DNA of 64,000 bases, from assembly GCA_008508345.1 (NCBI GenBank), contig QNGE01003786.1, positions 825 through 64,824 on the forward strand, given 5' to 3'. Made by a program: the position numbers and the translations under genes. Source of the stretch: Paragonimus westermani (lineage: Eukaryota > Platyhelminthes > Trematoda > Plagiorchiida > Troglotrematidae). The notes under the pieces were generated by a model, which did not search any database, was not told the origin of the DNA, and worked only from the letters and a program-made list of their open reading frames with translations. This document shows, one piece after another, positions 27,106-39,239 of this stretch. Position 1 is the first letter of the stretch. Each line of letters starts with the position of its first letter.

Positions 27106-27944
27106 TTATAAGCATTCAGCTATATTCGACGCTCAGCACTGACTACGTCGTCTGGCCGCCTCAAGGGGATGCAACTTGACCATTCGGTTAAGTGCAATTC
27201 ATGTAGGGTAAGGATTACTCATCAAGTCGAAATCACAATTTTTCAATCGTGTTGGCAGGTGTAGTAATTACTGATAGTTTGTAACCGGCTCGATTGGTGC
27301 AGGTTGGGCATCTCTCATATTCGAGGAAAACTGTTGCGTGGAACGTTCGAAGTATGGTGGCTAAAAAGCCAGTGCGAATGTGATGGATGCCGACAAATAG
27401 ACTGCGCGTAAGGTTACTTGACTACATGTACAAATTTGCGAATCCCCCGTATAATCTTTATCCACTTTATTATTTTTGGGATTTTTATCGCTTCTGGTGA
27501 ATTTATCAAATAAATCACTTTTGATTCTGTTCACCTTCGTTTCCTGATCTTTTTCGTTCGATTCCTGCTTATTCCCACGCGCTGAAACATAAAATGCTGT
27601 TTGTACTCCTAATACCGTAAAATAAATCAGTTACATTTTGTAGTGAACGTTTGGCAATTGGCTGCAAATGACTCTTGAATACGTTTTTGATGTAGTTTCG
27701 CGTGAGGTTGATAATTAACTTCTGCATAAAATATTTTGCCACTGTGGGTAGATACCTTTGCAGAATATTGGCTGTATGGCTGCATACAAATTATATGACT
27801 TAAGTTAGCCTAGTTTATCAGTCCGGAGGATGTTCACAATGCCCATTCTCTACCATCACTGTCGCCGAAACACTAGTGGCGCATGATGTGACAGCGTGTT
27901 AGCAATGACGAAACTCGTAAACGTGTCTTCGGAAAGAATGAATT

Positions 27945-28215
27945 ACACCAACCCTCGAGGATAGTGTTCTCTTCTCACAGGCTTCATTGGGTTGGCCGCA
28001 TCTTGCTGTCTGCCACACCGCGCCTTGTTTACTGGTAGTCAGGCTGGGAGCTGAAGCCTGATGACCAGCGTATGACATAATTCCGGGTTATAAAAGCACT
28101 CACACAGGCTTACTTTAGCTGGTCACTCTCTCCTTCCCAGCTGGGTTCCAAAGGACAATGATCACTTTTGGTTGAAGAAGCTGACTGGAATGGTGAAGGA
28201 CAGAAGTTAGTAGTA
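27945..28215 (+). pseudogene. 3' end of a decayed LINE
   Basis: Conceptual translation across a stop codon gives HRLHWVGRILLS and, further on, IKALTQAYFSWSL. In flatworm LINEs, equivalent stretches (L-R-W-x-G-H, then a lysine/leucine helix, then a Trp-Gly-Pro region) lie between the reverse transcriptase and the C-terminus. At least two in-frame stops and shifts make it dead. The upstream reverse-transcriptase body is absent, so this is a 5'-truncated relic. Confidence 0.55.
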
Positions 28216-28519
28216 TTCGTCCTGCAAATGTCTTTGTGCAGTGTTGTAATTTCTTATTTGCCACTCCATTTCTTCTCTTTTCTTTACGCTGTGCAGCAGT
28301 TTTTCTTCGCATATTGCAGCACGCTCGTCATTTCATTCGATCACTAAGCGCTATATACAGGTAATGTACTCAGTTTATTCACAGCCGACTCCTACTGAAT
28401 AGGAGCTACGAAACAGCATTTGGTGTTTAACTGTTACAAGGGTTGACGATTTTGGTTGCGTTTTACTTGTACGAGAATGTTCACTGAGAAGTTCTGTTTC
28501 ACACGATTCTTCGTTACAG

Positions 28520-28667
28520 ATATGTGGACTTCCAGGAGTTTGTCGCATTCGTGGAAGGACGACTGGCAAAGGTGTACGCTGCAGCGCATGGAATGGAGCA
28601 GTCTGAGGCGGCAACAGAATTGAAGAACAAAATTGCACAAAACGCCCCTGCTGCGCACGGAGCGACT
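28520..28667 (+). CDS. Exon-like segment, EF-hand-like start, unrecognised gene
   Basis: A good acceptor (pyrimidine-rich tract ending TTCGTTACAG) and a donor (ACT then GTAAGC) bound 49 uninterrupted codons, with one leading base. The peptide begins YVDFQEFVAFVEGRLAKVY and continues as an Ala/Gln-rich amphipathic stretch. The first ten residues look like the exit half of an EF hand, but the calcium loop itself would be on a preceding exon that I cannot identify. The sequence just upstream is LINE debris, so partner exons must be further away. No family is assigned, and it could still be chance. Confidence 0.4.
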
Positions 28668-30799
28668 GTAAGCGTACCAACAGGGTTGTTGAATTACTAA
28701 TGTAATGTAGTGTAATTCCTAAATAACAACTGCAGTCATTCCTGGTACTCATATGATGGAGTGAGGAACGAATCCGTGTTTACAGATTAGAAACACGTAT
28801 TCAAAAAAGGAAGGACAAACAAGCGGCGTGAGTTAACTGGAATAACTGACACTCGACCATTAAACGGAAGTATTTGTGAACCATTCCATTGTGTAACCTA
28901 GAATGATCTATGAATTATTCTTGTGAAACAGGCGTTCTGCGGAAGGCAAATCATGTAACTGTACAACAGTAGGCCAAGCAGATTAAAAACCAATAATTGC
29001 TCAGTTGCACAAGCATGGCGTGCTGAACAAACATTCGATGTTCAGTTTACTGGTCGCTGGGATAATGACCAGTGGGAAATTCACATACACATTAGAACAA
29101 AAAAGACCCCCTGAGTACGTATCATTTGTTGAACTGACTGAACGGGCTTTGACTTTTTATAAAAACCCTGACGAAGTTGAAGATAATCTTATTTGGTTAA
29201 TATGCGACAAACAGATGTAAAGGTGGTATGGTGAACAGTCTGTTTTCGGTTAGTTATAATCGGGCTAATCATACAACCTTGTATAACGTCACGGCTGTCA
29301 AGCGAGCAAAATCAAGAACAGTTAGTCAAACAACCACGTCAAACGGTTATAAACTGGAAGGTAATCAGGCGATCAAATCGCACTCCGAAGGTGTCAGGTG
29401 AACAACGGGACAAATTTCTTTCGAGCGCACATCCATGGGTTGCGCAACCAAATTCCAATGACTTCCGCGATGGCCAGCACATGAAAGTTGATTCCCTTAG
29501 ACTGACGGCTGGGCAGGCGGTAACTAAAATATGAGCCCTCGGAATGGCAAGTGTAATCACTTTTTCAGTCGCGCACCTCCCAGAGGGAAGTGTGACTTCG
29601 TACGTAGTGTAACACAAACAGCTCTGAAGTTACTCACCAATGACACGGTTGAGAAAGAAATGTCATCTTTACGGTAGATATCCGAAGAGAACGCCTACCC
29701 GATAAGTTTAGTTGATAGACACATGAAGATGTCAGCATCGAAATTTGAGCTCCTATCTGTCAGAAAGAAGTTGGTTTATATAGCGTTAGAATACAAAGGC
29801 AAGACTTTGGTTGCCTAGTAATCTGTAGAACAGAGAACGCTATTGAAAATACCTACACTGCAACACAACTGCAAGTCTTGTTCAGATCGTACCTGGAGTC
29901 CACACACAACTAAACGATATGTTCCCTGAATGTGTAGCTCCATTCTACGTTTACTCTTTTGCGTGCTTCTGTGGAGCAGGTTGCATCGGTCGCATGACTA
30001 GGCGTCGTTCTCAGAGGAAGCGTAAACACCACCCTGATGGTTAGTTAAGGGTGGAGTCAGGTCAATTTGAAGTGCAATTCTGGTGCACTTCGTTGACGCA
30101 CGGCACTAAGTTTCACCGAAAGTGACTTTCCAGCCAGAGATTCAGTGAGATGGACGGCATCGTCAGAATTTCTCAAGTAACAGTGTTGAGAGACTACAGC
30201 TTTATTTCCGTCAGAAAGCCTATTATGAGCGATCAACATCCTAAGTCACTTAATGGATTTACCGCAACACAATGACAAATAGTCAAAATGGGCGACTAGT
30301 AGCTGAGACGATAGGGCACACATTAAATAAAGATATGTGGTTCATTTCACTTGTACGATTACAATTCAAATATAAATTATTTTAATTTGGGAACTTTCTA
30401 GATGTGTCAGTTACAACGGCTTTATCGTTGCATTAGCATATGAGGAATCATCCGATGAAACTTGCAAGAAAAACTTCATAACTAAGTATATATATGCATA
30501 CATGGTGAGATTTACTAACGTGTGAGGTTAACTGTAAGTTGAAGAGGGTACATGTACAGGAACTTTTCATTCCGTCTATGATTCATTCGACAGTAAAACT
30601 CTAGCCGATGAGCAGTACAATGAGAATCGAAAATACCAACTCATGCGAGGAAAAGGAGGTAGACCTCAAAGCGACGATTGGAAACGTGTGTCAACAAAAA
30701 ATGGAGCTTATCTGCTAATAACGGATGTGCACTCTCACAGAAGTTGTAACAGGTGTTCGGTAATTAGTAGCTTTGCAAACCAACCAGCGTTTACTGCCC
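28668..30799. other. No gene recognised
   Basis: Short frames only. A 71-codon plus-strand frame at 29005-29220 and a 60-codon minus-strand frame at 30057-30239 have protein-like composition, but I could not link them to splice sites that agree with each other. Confidence 0.4.
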
Positions 30800-31880
30800 C
30801 AACAACCGGGGGGAAGTGACAACCTCAACCGTTAGATAATAAAGACGCTAGGATGTCCGTGGAGGAATTCGAGGATAAGGCCAAGATTTCCGTTGCCAGA
30901 CTGATCATGGGAAGCAGGCTGCTATGCGACAGCCGGTGAAGGGCAGCATCAAAGCGGTGTTGGCTGAGTTGTGAAGTTGAAGCCGGTTGATTCAAAGGAG
31001 ACAATGATAGGTGCGTTTGACAACTGTACAGACAAGCAAAAGGTGATGCGTCCGTTAAAGGTGGTACGGTTAGGGTGAGCAAAGGATTCCTTCGTATAGG
31101 TTGCTGGTCTGACGAAAACGTTGGCTGGAGCACTACCTGAACTGGCTCAAGCTTTCAGACAGTATTTGCTGATAAAGCAGTTTATCGAAGGTCCCCAGAT
31201 GTATGTTCGCCTAAGGATGGACGATAGTGAACGCGCAAAAGCGATCAGACAGTTGTAGGCTGAATGTCAGCAATAGTACCGAACACAAAGCATTGAAAGA
31301 AACGTAGAATGCAATGGAGAAACTCACAGGGGGTGTACTTCCGTCGACGTGGACATAATGACAAAAAAGGCCAAAAACAGCTTTACCTGAAAGAAGAAAG
31401 GACACTAAAAAAAGTGCTTCAACATTTTAGGGGATTTGAAAATAAGGTATTTTATGACCACTGTTTTCGCAGGGCTGGTCAATAAATAATGGAAGTTATT
31501 GAGAAGAGGACCGTCCATAGGTGCTTTGAGGCTGACGGGAATGTAGAGTAAAGCTTGATCGTTACGAGGGTGGCTATCTGGTTAATTGCTCGTGAGGGTA
31601 AGCAAAGAGAAAAGCCGAAATGGGTGGTAATGGAAAAAACATGCTAGTCGATGAAGTTAAAAAGTGGAAGAATGAGATTTAGCAGTCAAACCTGAGAAAC
31701 ATCACCATTTTGTGTCTCCAAAATCGGGCGGACGATTCCAGCAGCCTATTGCTTGGCTACAACAGAATTTGTGGTAGACCTGTAAGTCAAAAGTTGGCGG
31801 CCAGGTAAAGTCCCTTGTCAGTCACGAGGCACGTACAGAATCGGGGCCAGTTAAATGCGTACAACTAAGACCTCTAGTGA
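30800..31880 (+). pseudogene. Probable decayed LTR-retrotransposon gag region
   Basis: Around 31130-31256 one frame reads LPELAQAFRQYLLIKQFIEG and then a basic, charged stretch ending in a stop. This resembles the helical capsid part of Ty3/gypsy-like gag proteins. Flanking pieces (MSVEEFEDKAKISVARL near 30852; a GGQVKSLVS stretch near 31800 that could be a wrecked protease region) lie in the same orientation but in shifted frames with many stops. I see no long terminal repeats. The identification rests on gestalt only. Confidence 0.35.
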
Positions 31881-32234
31881 ACAGCTTCTTTATGCTGAAA
31901 AAAGCTCTCAGTTAACCCATGCTAACAATAATCAACATTAGTTCCACAACTGGATTGCGGATGAACAACCAACAATCGTAACAACCTTGTTGCATGAACC
32001 CGGCGGAAAACCGGTTCCTTTCGAGAGGAAAGTGAAAAGACAGAAAAAAGAAAACATGCTCGGTGAGGCTGTTGTCAAAGTCGCTAACTGTGCAACTCGT
32101 TTATCCTCTTTGTTAAAACATCTAACGAGAACAACCACTTTTGCGTTGTCTCACGCAGACTGGACGGGCAACACCAAACGCAGCTGTACCAGCACTGTCG
32201 GATGCTGATGGTTAGATATGTTGCAGCAGACGTG
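31881..32234. other. No gene recognised
   Basis: A 73-codon plus-strand frame (31987-32208) overlaps minus-strand frames. No domain seen. Confidence 0.35.
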
Positions 32235-32673
32235 TAGCGATAAGAAATCCAATAAATCACAATCTTTATTGTCCAAATCTCCAGTCCCATGCAACGTGTG
32301 CTCTCTCGTTTATGAATCATAATTCCAACCCACAACACCCCCCGGTTTCCGTCCACACGTCGTGTGCACTTCTGACCGGTTTACGTGTGTGATCAGCACC
32401 TCCTATCAAGGGTTTTCCGCTTGCCATTCCTCGTCTGTTTGTCCGATTGCGTTGTGCGATGGCTCGTCCGGCTGCTCGTGCTGTCCGCCATCCAACCAAT
32501 GTTGGCCTTGACCGTATTCCAACATCATGTCGAGATGTTCCTCTAAATGTTGGAAAAACCACGCCTCCGATCTGGCCGTCTGTCGTATTTCGCCTGCCCT
32601 GCCTCGCCAGTTGGTCTGATCCAATTGAGCGATGACTCATCCGGTCGCGCACGTTGTTCTTGATCCGATCGCA
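32235..32673 (-). mobile_element. Dispersed element, copy A (about 440 bp)
   Basis: The minus strand matches 59327-59773 with only scattered differences over more than 350 bases. The element begins near GCGATCGGATCAAG and ends with ACAATAAAGATTGTG followed by a TTTATT-like tail. It has no tRNA-like promoter boxes that I can see. Two overlapping frames stay open in both copies. One of them (32624-32406) reads WFFQHLEEHLDMMLEYGQ and ends QTDEEWQAENP. The AATAAA near the 3' end could act as a polyadenylation signal. It may be a SINE-like unit or the 3' end of a larger retroelement. Confidence 0.75.
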
Positions 32674-33349
32674 GTGGAAATATGAATCTCCAGAACAAAA
32701 GAATATGGTATAGCAGAAATAAGCGGTTAATCACGAGACAAAAACACTGAAGTACAAGACCAGCAATATATCGCATGGAAATGAGGACTTTCTCATTGGT
32801 TAAAACCACAGAAAGCGAGCTTGACCCCAGCTAGCTGGCATCAGCAATGCCAAGGATTATACTAGCACATTATAGTAAATAACATTTCATCTATTTCTTA
32901 GTACTGTGTGCAGCACCGAGGGAGATTACTGAGTTAATGTGCTCTATTGATAGCTTTCGTGCATGTAGAAAACAAACAATAAGTTATTGTATTGTCTATA
33001 TGGTGCCCATATTGAAAGGTGGCTACATTACAATCTACCTGAATAAATTTTCCTACTAGACGAATCAACCAGCTGTCCAGATAACAAGGATTTAAGTGAA
33101 TAAAAAAGTGGGGATATTCTAAATATAAAAACTACTTTAAACTTCATCACGCACATACTTGGAGAGGGAATTTGGTCAAAAAAATATATTTTAAGACAGT
33201 GATAAACCAGAACAAGTTTTATCATCTCTACACCAAATCAACTCTTTGACTGTAATCGACGCAGCCTCTAGCACTGATGCCGACATTGTACTCGCTTATT
33301 TCTCGTGAAAGTTTAGGCGTTCTAATGGTGAACATTTCTCAAGTCACAA

Positions 33350-33601
33350 AAAAGCGTTCAATAAAGCTTAATTTTTATTGTCAAATTCGTTAGTTACCAT
33401 CCCACGTCACGCTCGCGTTTATGAACCGAAATTTCTGTCCACAATAGCCCCGGTTTCCGCTCGTACATCGTGTGCACATCGGCCGGGTTTGCGTGTGTGG
33501 CTAACGCCTTCCGTTCCATTTTGCCTACCATCCGTTGGTCCGATCTAGTTGAGCGATAGCTCATCCGTTTACCCATGCTGTCCATGATTCGCTCGCTGTG
33601 G
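33350..33601 (-). mobile_element. Dispersed element, diverged copy C with internal deletion
   Basis: It is recognisable by CGGATGAGCTATCGCTCAAC (compare CGGATGAGTCATCGCTC in copies A and B), by AGATCGGACCAACGG, and by the 3' end GACAATAAAAATTAAGCTTT. About 170 bp of the middle of copies A and B is missing. Same strand as copy A, 0.7 kb away. Confidence 0.7.
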
Positions 33602-33978
33602 GCTTTTGGACGTACCTCCTCGCCGCGTTGAGGTATTCCGCCAAGAGCTGGAATATTCGCAACTCCGATTTCGTAATCCACCACCATATGAAATGTTGAA
33701 ATTTAAGAGTGAGGTAGTAATCAAGACATCGAAAAAAGGGAGATTCCCAGATCTAAAAGGACGAAAGATTACCACAAGGTTAAACGTGAGGGCTCAATTG
33801 CTTAAGCGTAATAAAGACAGTCGAAAATCGCCAAACAGGGTACTGTGTGCTGTGCACAAAAATAGCCACACTTGTCGACCACATCAAAAATAAATATGTC
33901 TTTCCATGCGCCTTAAACTATCTACAATTCTGTTAGAAATAAAACCACATCTAATCAATCTTGTCAATCGCTTTTCAC

Positions 33979-34132
33979 CTCGTAGAAAGTCGCTGCCGAT
34001 CCAATTACGTCACGATTGACAGACGTGAAAGGATACACCGGTTCGCATAAAGAACGGTTCGATGCAGAGACCGGCAAAGGACGTGGGCGAGAAGGTCGTG
34101 CAGATAAGCCACCCGCTTTCACGACATCTGGA
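33979..34132 (-). CDS. Exon-like segment, unrecognised gene
   Basis: On the minus strand an acceptor (GGGGTCGACAG) and a donor (TACGAG then GTGAAAAG) enclose 51 open codons with one leading base. The peptide starts PDVVKAGGLSARPSRPRPLP and ends VNRDVIGSAATFYE. Its G+C content and its Pro/Arg/Ser composition differ from the A+T-rich flanks, which favours real coding sequence. The preceding exon must end with two spare bases, and I did not find it. No family recognised. Confidence 0.4.
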
Positions 34133-34686
34133 CTGTCGACCCCAAGAAAATAATTCACGTCACAACCATACATAGGTTTGTTGACCAAAGAGGTTTTACC
34201 CACCGAAAAACCATATATAACCCATTCTTTCACTTCATGTGTATAATATTGCATCAAACAAATAACATGACAGTATTTTGTGCATGACTTATTCTTTCAG
34301 TACTTGATCATTTCTGTTTATATACTTGTTTTCTATTTTTGTTGTCAGTCTGAACCATACCGTTGTAATGAAGCACATATACTTACAATTCTGTTTTGTT
34401 TAAGTTATAACCTTTCGTTAGTCCTTTTGCACGGATTTTCCAAAAAGAGATTCGACAGAGACATATAACCCGCTACAAAAGTGTACAACCAATGTGTTTT
34501 CTAACAGCGTCAACCTCATTGTCAAATCAACAGCAATAAAAGACTTCTGTTGGGAAACACTACACTAAATTTTTTCAATAAACCCTTGCGGAAAACTAGT
34601 TGTTTACAGAAATATGAAAAAGAAGGCGAAGAAACCAGAAAGCTATCTTGGTTATCGCAATTCGACAGATTGTTGCATACTGGGAC

Positions 34687-35022
34687 TTAAACGCTTTCAC
34701 GCCTGCGCACCGGCATACGCCGATTTTGCTGCCGAGTAGTAAAGTTTGCAAAGATAATAAGCCCCACAGGTTGTGAGTTCAGGTCGATTAGTCTAAAACT
34801 ACAATTCGCTGGAAAAGTACCCACGCCGTCGTCACATACGGCGTACGAATCAGACCGTTGTGTTGCTTGCATACCGTAGTCATTCCGAATTGTTTCTCTT
34901 GGCAAAGGGTATTGAGTGCACGGTGAGTCATCACGAAGCTCAGTCACCAGTTTGACTGTAGCGAGCCCTACCCATGTTTTCCTGGCTGGTTCCCTTAACG
35001 TTTGAGAAGACAGACCTTGTTA
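34687..35022 (-). CDS. Long exon-like open frame, unrecognised
   Basis: About 111 codons on the minus strand lie between a stop upstream of 35022 and TAA at 34687-34689. The peptide contains TWVGLATVKLVTELRDDSP, then DSYAVCDDGVGTFPANCSFR and IDLNSQPVGLIIFANFTTRQ, and ends in a basic stretch. It reads like an extracellular or membrane-linked protein fragment. Possible acceptors follow CTTCTCAAACGTTAAG or GCTCGCTACAG. No donor gives a phase that fits the exon-like segment at 33979-34132, so this may be a terminal exon. No family recognised. Confidence 0.35.
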
Positions 35023-35939
35023 TGCAGCGCATAAGCCGGAACATTTTTATGAAGTGTTCCCACGTTTCCATCACTTGACCTCTCAACAGCTTTTAAACGT
35101 TAGCAGTGGCTGATAAGAAATTGTATACATGATTTTTAGGAACTGAACTCACCATTGGAATGTTTTGTGGGTATTTTCGTCAGAATTTTTCCGTAGCGGT
35201 AACCTGAACAGAAGGAACTTCAAGCTGTGTGAACGACATTAACAATTATGGTTCTCTGGATGTGATCCGTAACAAATCCTTCCAGGATAGGTGTGTCAAA
35301 AATCACGATGGTCAAGTAGAGGTAAGTAGCGAAAAATCATTTTTACTGAATTGTCGATTTTTCATTGCGATAAGAGCTAAGAAGCACGAGTCGCATAAAG
35401 GTATGCATTTCGTTTTGTTGATATCCGCCAGCTAACATCAGTGAGTGAACGTATCGTGCCGAGCCTCAACTGTGAAATGTTACACAGACACAATAGCTAA
35501 AATGTGCCAAAATACTCACATACTTTGAAGGCTCGTTGGTTAGAATCACAAGTGCACAGGACATGTAAAACGGTTCGTGATATACATTTTTAAAAACCAC
35601 ATTCCATGGGTAGTTAAACTTCTGTCTGGACCTATCGAATGTTTACATATGCCGCCCACACACGTGTATGGGTGGTTAGTGCAGTGGAAGCATGACCCAT
35701 GGGTATGAAATGACACAGTTCATTACTTCAGAGTGCCAATCTAAACTGGCTGCAGTTCGATTACTGTCTCATTTGGCATACTTGTCAGCAAGCCAATTCG
35801 CGTCAAGATGCAGTTTAAGAGGAACCTCATCGGCATTTTCCACAATAACGCCCTCAGCAACGAAAACACAAAATTAATGACTTTTTGACGGTATATGCCC
35901 ATTCAGGAAACAGCGTGAGTTCATGCACATTTGTTCAGG
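35023..35939. other. No gene recognised
   Basis: A+T-rich sequence with short frames on both strands and no convincing exon or repeat. Confidence 0.4.
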
Positions 35940-36640
35940 ATGCTGACTACTTGTTCAAGGGGCTCCGACCTCCCAGTTTCCGGCCTATTTTGTCAAGAGC
36001 GACATTTTTGGAGGAATCCAGTTAGCCTGGTGTTAAGTAAGTTCGTGGCACTAAGCTGACCGACAAGATGTGTGTCTAAGACATTGCCTCGCTTAACTCC
36101 TCTACCGAAGTCTTGCGTATCTTTTTAAACAAAATGACTGATAAGGCTGTTTTGTGTGGAATGCGTTTTGCACTTTCAAAATACAGTGTTGCTTGAAGGC
36201 TGTGCTGTTTATCAAGCTAATCTGCATTTGACGGTGGTCAATTTCACATACTTAGGTCAGGTTATTACGTTGCCGCTGAAATATCTGCAAGGATAGTAAG
36301 CACACGAGTTGCTCCTACCAGTCTGCGTCATCTGTGGTGTCGAAAAGGCCTGATTATCGCTGAAAGGAGTGTACAATGCTTATGTGCGCTCTGTTTTGCT
36401 CTATGGATAGGAAACACAGCTTGTTCACTATTTGGCCGTCGTTTTTTCTGTCGATCAATTCACATCTAGTAGGATGGTCGAGCAAGCAATATGGCCGTTC
36501 GCTGACACGTATTTCGGAACACCAGGGATGCCTAATCAACCGGTCACTTAACCATGTTGCACAGCCTGCGATATTTGGATCATCTGCTCCACATGACAAC
36601 TGAGCGTTTTCTGAACTGGGCAATACCCACTTAGATCACT
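35940..36640 (+). pseudogene. Decayed LINE reverse transcriptase (3' half)
   Basis: Frames joined across stops and shifts give LTVVNFTYLGQVI, then AAEISARIVSTRV, SLRHLWCRKG and GVYNAYVRSVLLYG. This is the order of the post-catalytic part of non-LTR reverse transcriptases: the F-x-Y-L-G motif, an E-I-x-A/S-R-I helix, L-R-H-L-W, then V-L-L-Y-G. The catalytic YADD box should lie near 36040-36080 and is not intact. Several stop codons make it a relic. Confidence 0.7.
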
Positions 36641-39239
36641 ACCAGTTCGGTAGGAAAGCAAGCTTATTAATTAATGACGTAGTCACCCAACATGAAGATC
36701 CTGGCTGTTCGGTTGGATGAAATTAGTAGGTATCGTCCTTCCGGTTGATCCCTCAAATCATCGATTAGAAACGTCATCGAATTTGACATTGTGCTACAAT
36801 CAATAACGAACCTGGATGGATAACATTTCATGTTCCCCTTTTTGGCCTTGTTTTATTAGGCTTCATCTTTCCCGTTAACATTTTTCCTGTTGTAGGTCAC
36901 TCCACGCCATTGCTGCTGTAAGCGGTGGTTTAAGTCAAAATACCTTCTGGCTAAGCTGATGACCATTATGATTGATTCTAGTAATGAAGTGTAGTACACA
37001 TACGCAGTTTGTACTGCATTGAGCAAACTGGTGATCCAGCCTTGCAAATGACTTAAGGAGGATACATAGATAGTAAAGTGAGCTAAGCAAGGAATGAAAG
37101 AACACAAATTGGAGCCGGTGCATGTAAATAATTGTTTTCGGTTCGACCCAACTGGGAGTTAAAAACAAGCTGAATATCTCATTTTAAAAGTGCTACTAAT
37201 ACCAGACATGACCTTGGATGTAAGGTAACTACACCATAGTGTTGATAAGAGTTAGTAAGGTTTGTTTAAGCCCTGGAAACCACATAAAATTCATTGACAA
37301 TAAACCCAAGAAAATAACATGCGAATGGTACACTCAGTACAGGGTACGCAAGCATTTTCACTTGTAGATAAATATATATTCACTATAATCAATTAATGAA
37401 TCCCATAAGTATATAAAAATGATGAACACAGAGACAGACAGTTAGACTGTGGTCATTGTGAGAGCTGAGATAAAATGCTCAACGAACAGCAAGGAGAATG
37501 AAATACTTGAACGTTTGGTACAGTAAAGCACACCGCATGTGAATCGGTGAATTATCTTAGGGGATTAGTGAGGGTGTGACAAGGAAGTAGAACAAACCAG
37601 TATCAATAATGTGCAATGGCTACACCGAATTACTAAGTGAGGAAAATTAGCTGAAACTGATGAGACTTTTGCGTAAAAAACGATAATTTAAATGTCAGAC
37701 CCTTCGAAAACATGATGTTGAATTGTCCTGTTAACGTCATCAACAGAATTGTATTCGTCAAAGAAACGATCAATTAGCTTTTTTTTATCAGGCGACTACA
37801 GGAAGGAATGTATTCACCCAGCAGGAGTTTCACACATGAATTGTGATCAGTGCTATACTAATTGACTAGTATGTGAGACTTCCACCAGTCCTAGTTTATG
37901 TGGGATTAACGTTTGCCAAAACGTTTAGTGCTATAAACACAAGGAACTGAGTGAAATTCAGCGCTTTTCTCTATCATTCAACAGTTGTGAGGAGTCACAC
38001 AATGAGATAACTAGTAACTGGCCTAAAATCCACATCCATTTCCTAATAACGGGTAATCATAAGCCGCTAAATTCGCTTATCTCATTGAATTTTGACGGTG
38101 AATTTTTCTACAAACAGCTGACCATTTAACAGACGCAAATAATCAAAAGTAAAGGAAAATGTTAGGGCAGTTAAAAAATAATTAACTGATAGACCAGTCT
38201 CAATTAACATTAGATTTTTTCGGCACTGATGGCAGACTCCCTGGCGTAACAGTCGGCACCCGTATGTAACGGACAACAGATAGTCAACTATCTTCTACAC
38301 AAGGGCTGAATGATAGCAACTGGTGACCGATGGATCACATCTATTCACTAGTAATAAATGAAGTGAAAATAGATTATAAGAAATAATTTTATTATTTACC
38401 TCGTTAGAATACAAAAACTGGTGGGGTTATAACTGAAACAAAACGGGTGTGGTATTTACACAGTTGCTCACCGGTTCAGGTCAAATAAACGACGCCATCT
38501 GAACAGGCATTGGGTAGTGTGGAAACAATGTGTAGATTATCGCTAAGTTTGCACTATAACGAGAATGGTTGTCTGAACTGGATTACATCTGTTTGTACTA
38601 TCAACGAAGTCATTTGCCGAACCACTTAAATGGAAAATACACCTTCGGTATTAAGGTGTGTTCGAAATGGAACACTGCTTGTATCTGCCGGGATACCACC
38701 AATGATATGTAGCATTAAATGGAACTTGACGTCCATATTCATGGTACTTTTTCGGGCTGCTGGACAAAAAAGAAACAGTGCACACCATCTAATATCGGCG
38801 TTGTAGGTCATTACCAGCTGAGACGCGCCTTTGTCAAGGTTGATTGTCCCGTTCACGTTCCACTCTCCGTTTTGCATACACTTCTCTATGATCCAAACTG
38901 TTCATCAAATTGGTCTTTGTATTCATCTTCCAGCCCTTTATTTCACACTCTTCTGCATCATTCCAGCGCAAAGTGAGGAGTATAAAAACTTTGTAAATTA
39001 ACTTATCTATAAATTTAAATGTCTCCTAAAATGTTAGCATAAGATTTCTGAAATTCCTTAGGCTTGAAAAACTCTCGGTCAGTGCAGACCCGAAGCCGAT
39101 CTATGGGATTTGGTCAAGTTACTAACCACAAACACCCGTACAAGACTGTTACAATGAATGGGTGCATCATCGACTTGATTGTTCAAGAAATTGTGGTCGG
39201 ACAATTTCGAGAGTAAACACTTGCAGAATTTTCAAGTTG
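36641..39239. other. No gene recognised
   Basis: Low G+C sequence with many short frames and no transposon domain or exon that I can defend. Confidence 0.4.

Noticed and set aside
27880..27930. A sequence with ATGATGTGACA and later GACGAAAC that recalls a hammerhead.
   Set aside because: The core lacks CTGA, and stems I and II do not pair.
28320..28360. A 41-base micro-exon that would join in phase to the exon-like segment at 28520.
   Set aside because: It lies at the end of LINE debris and encodes no recognisable part of an EF hand.
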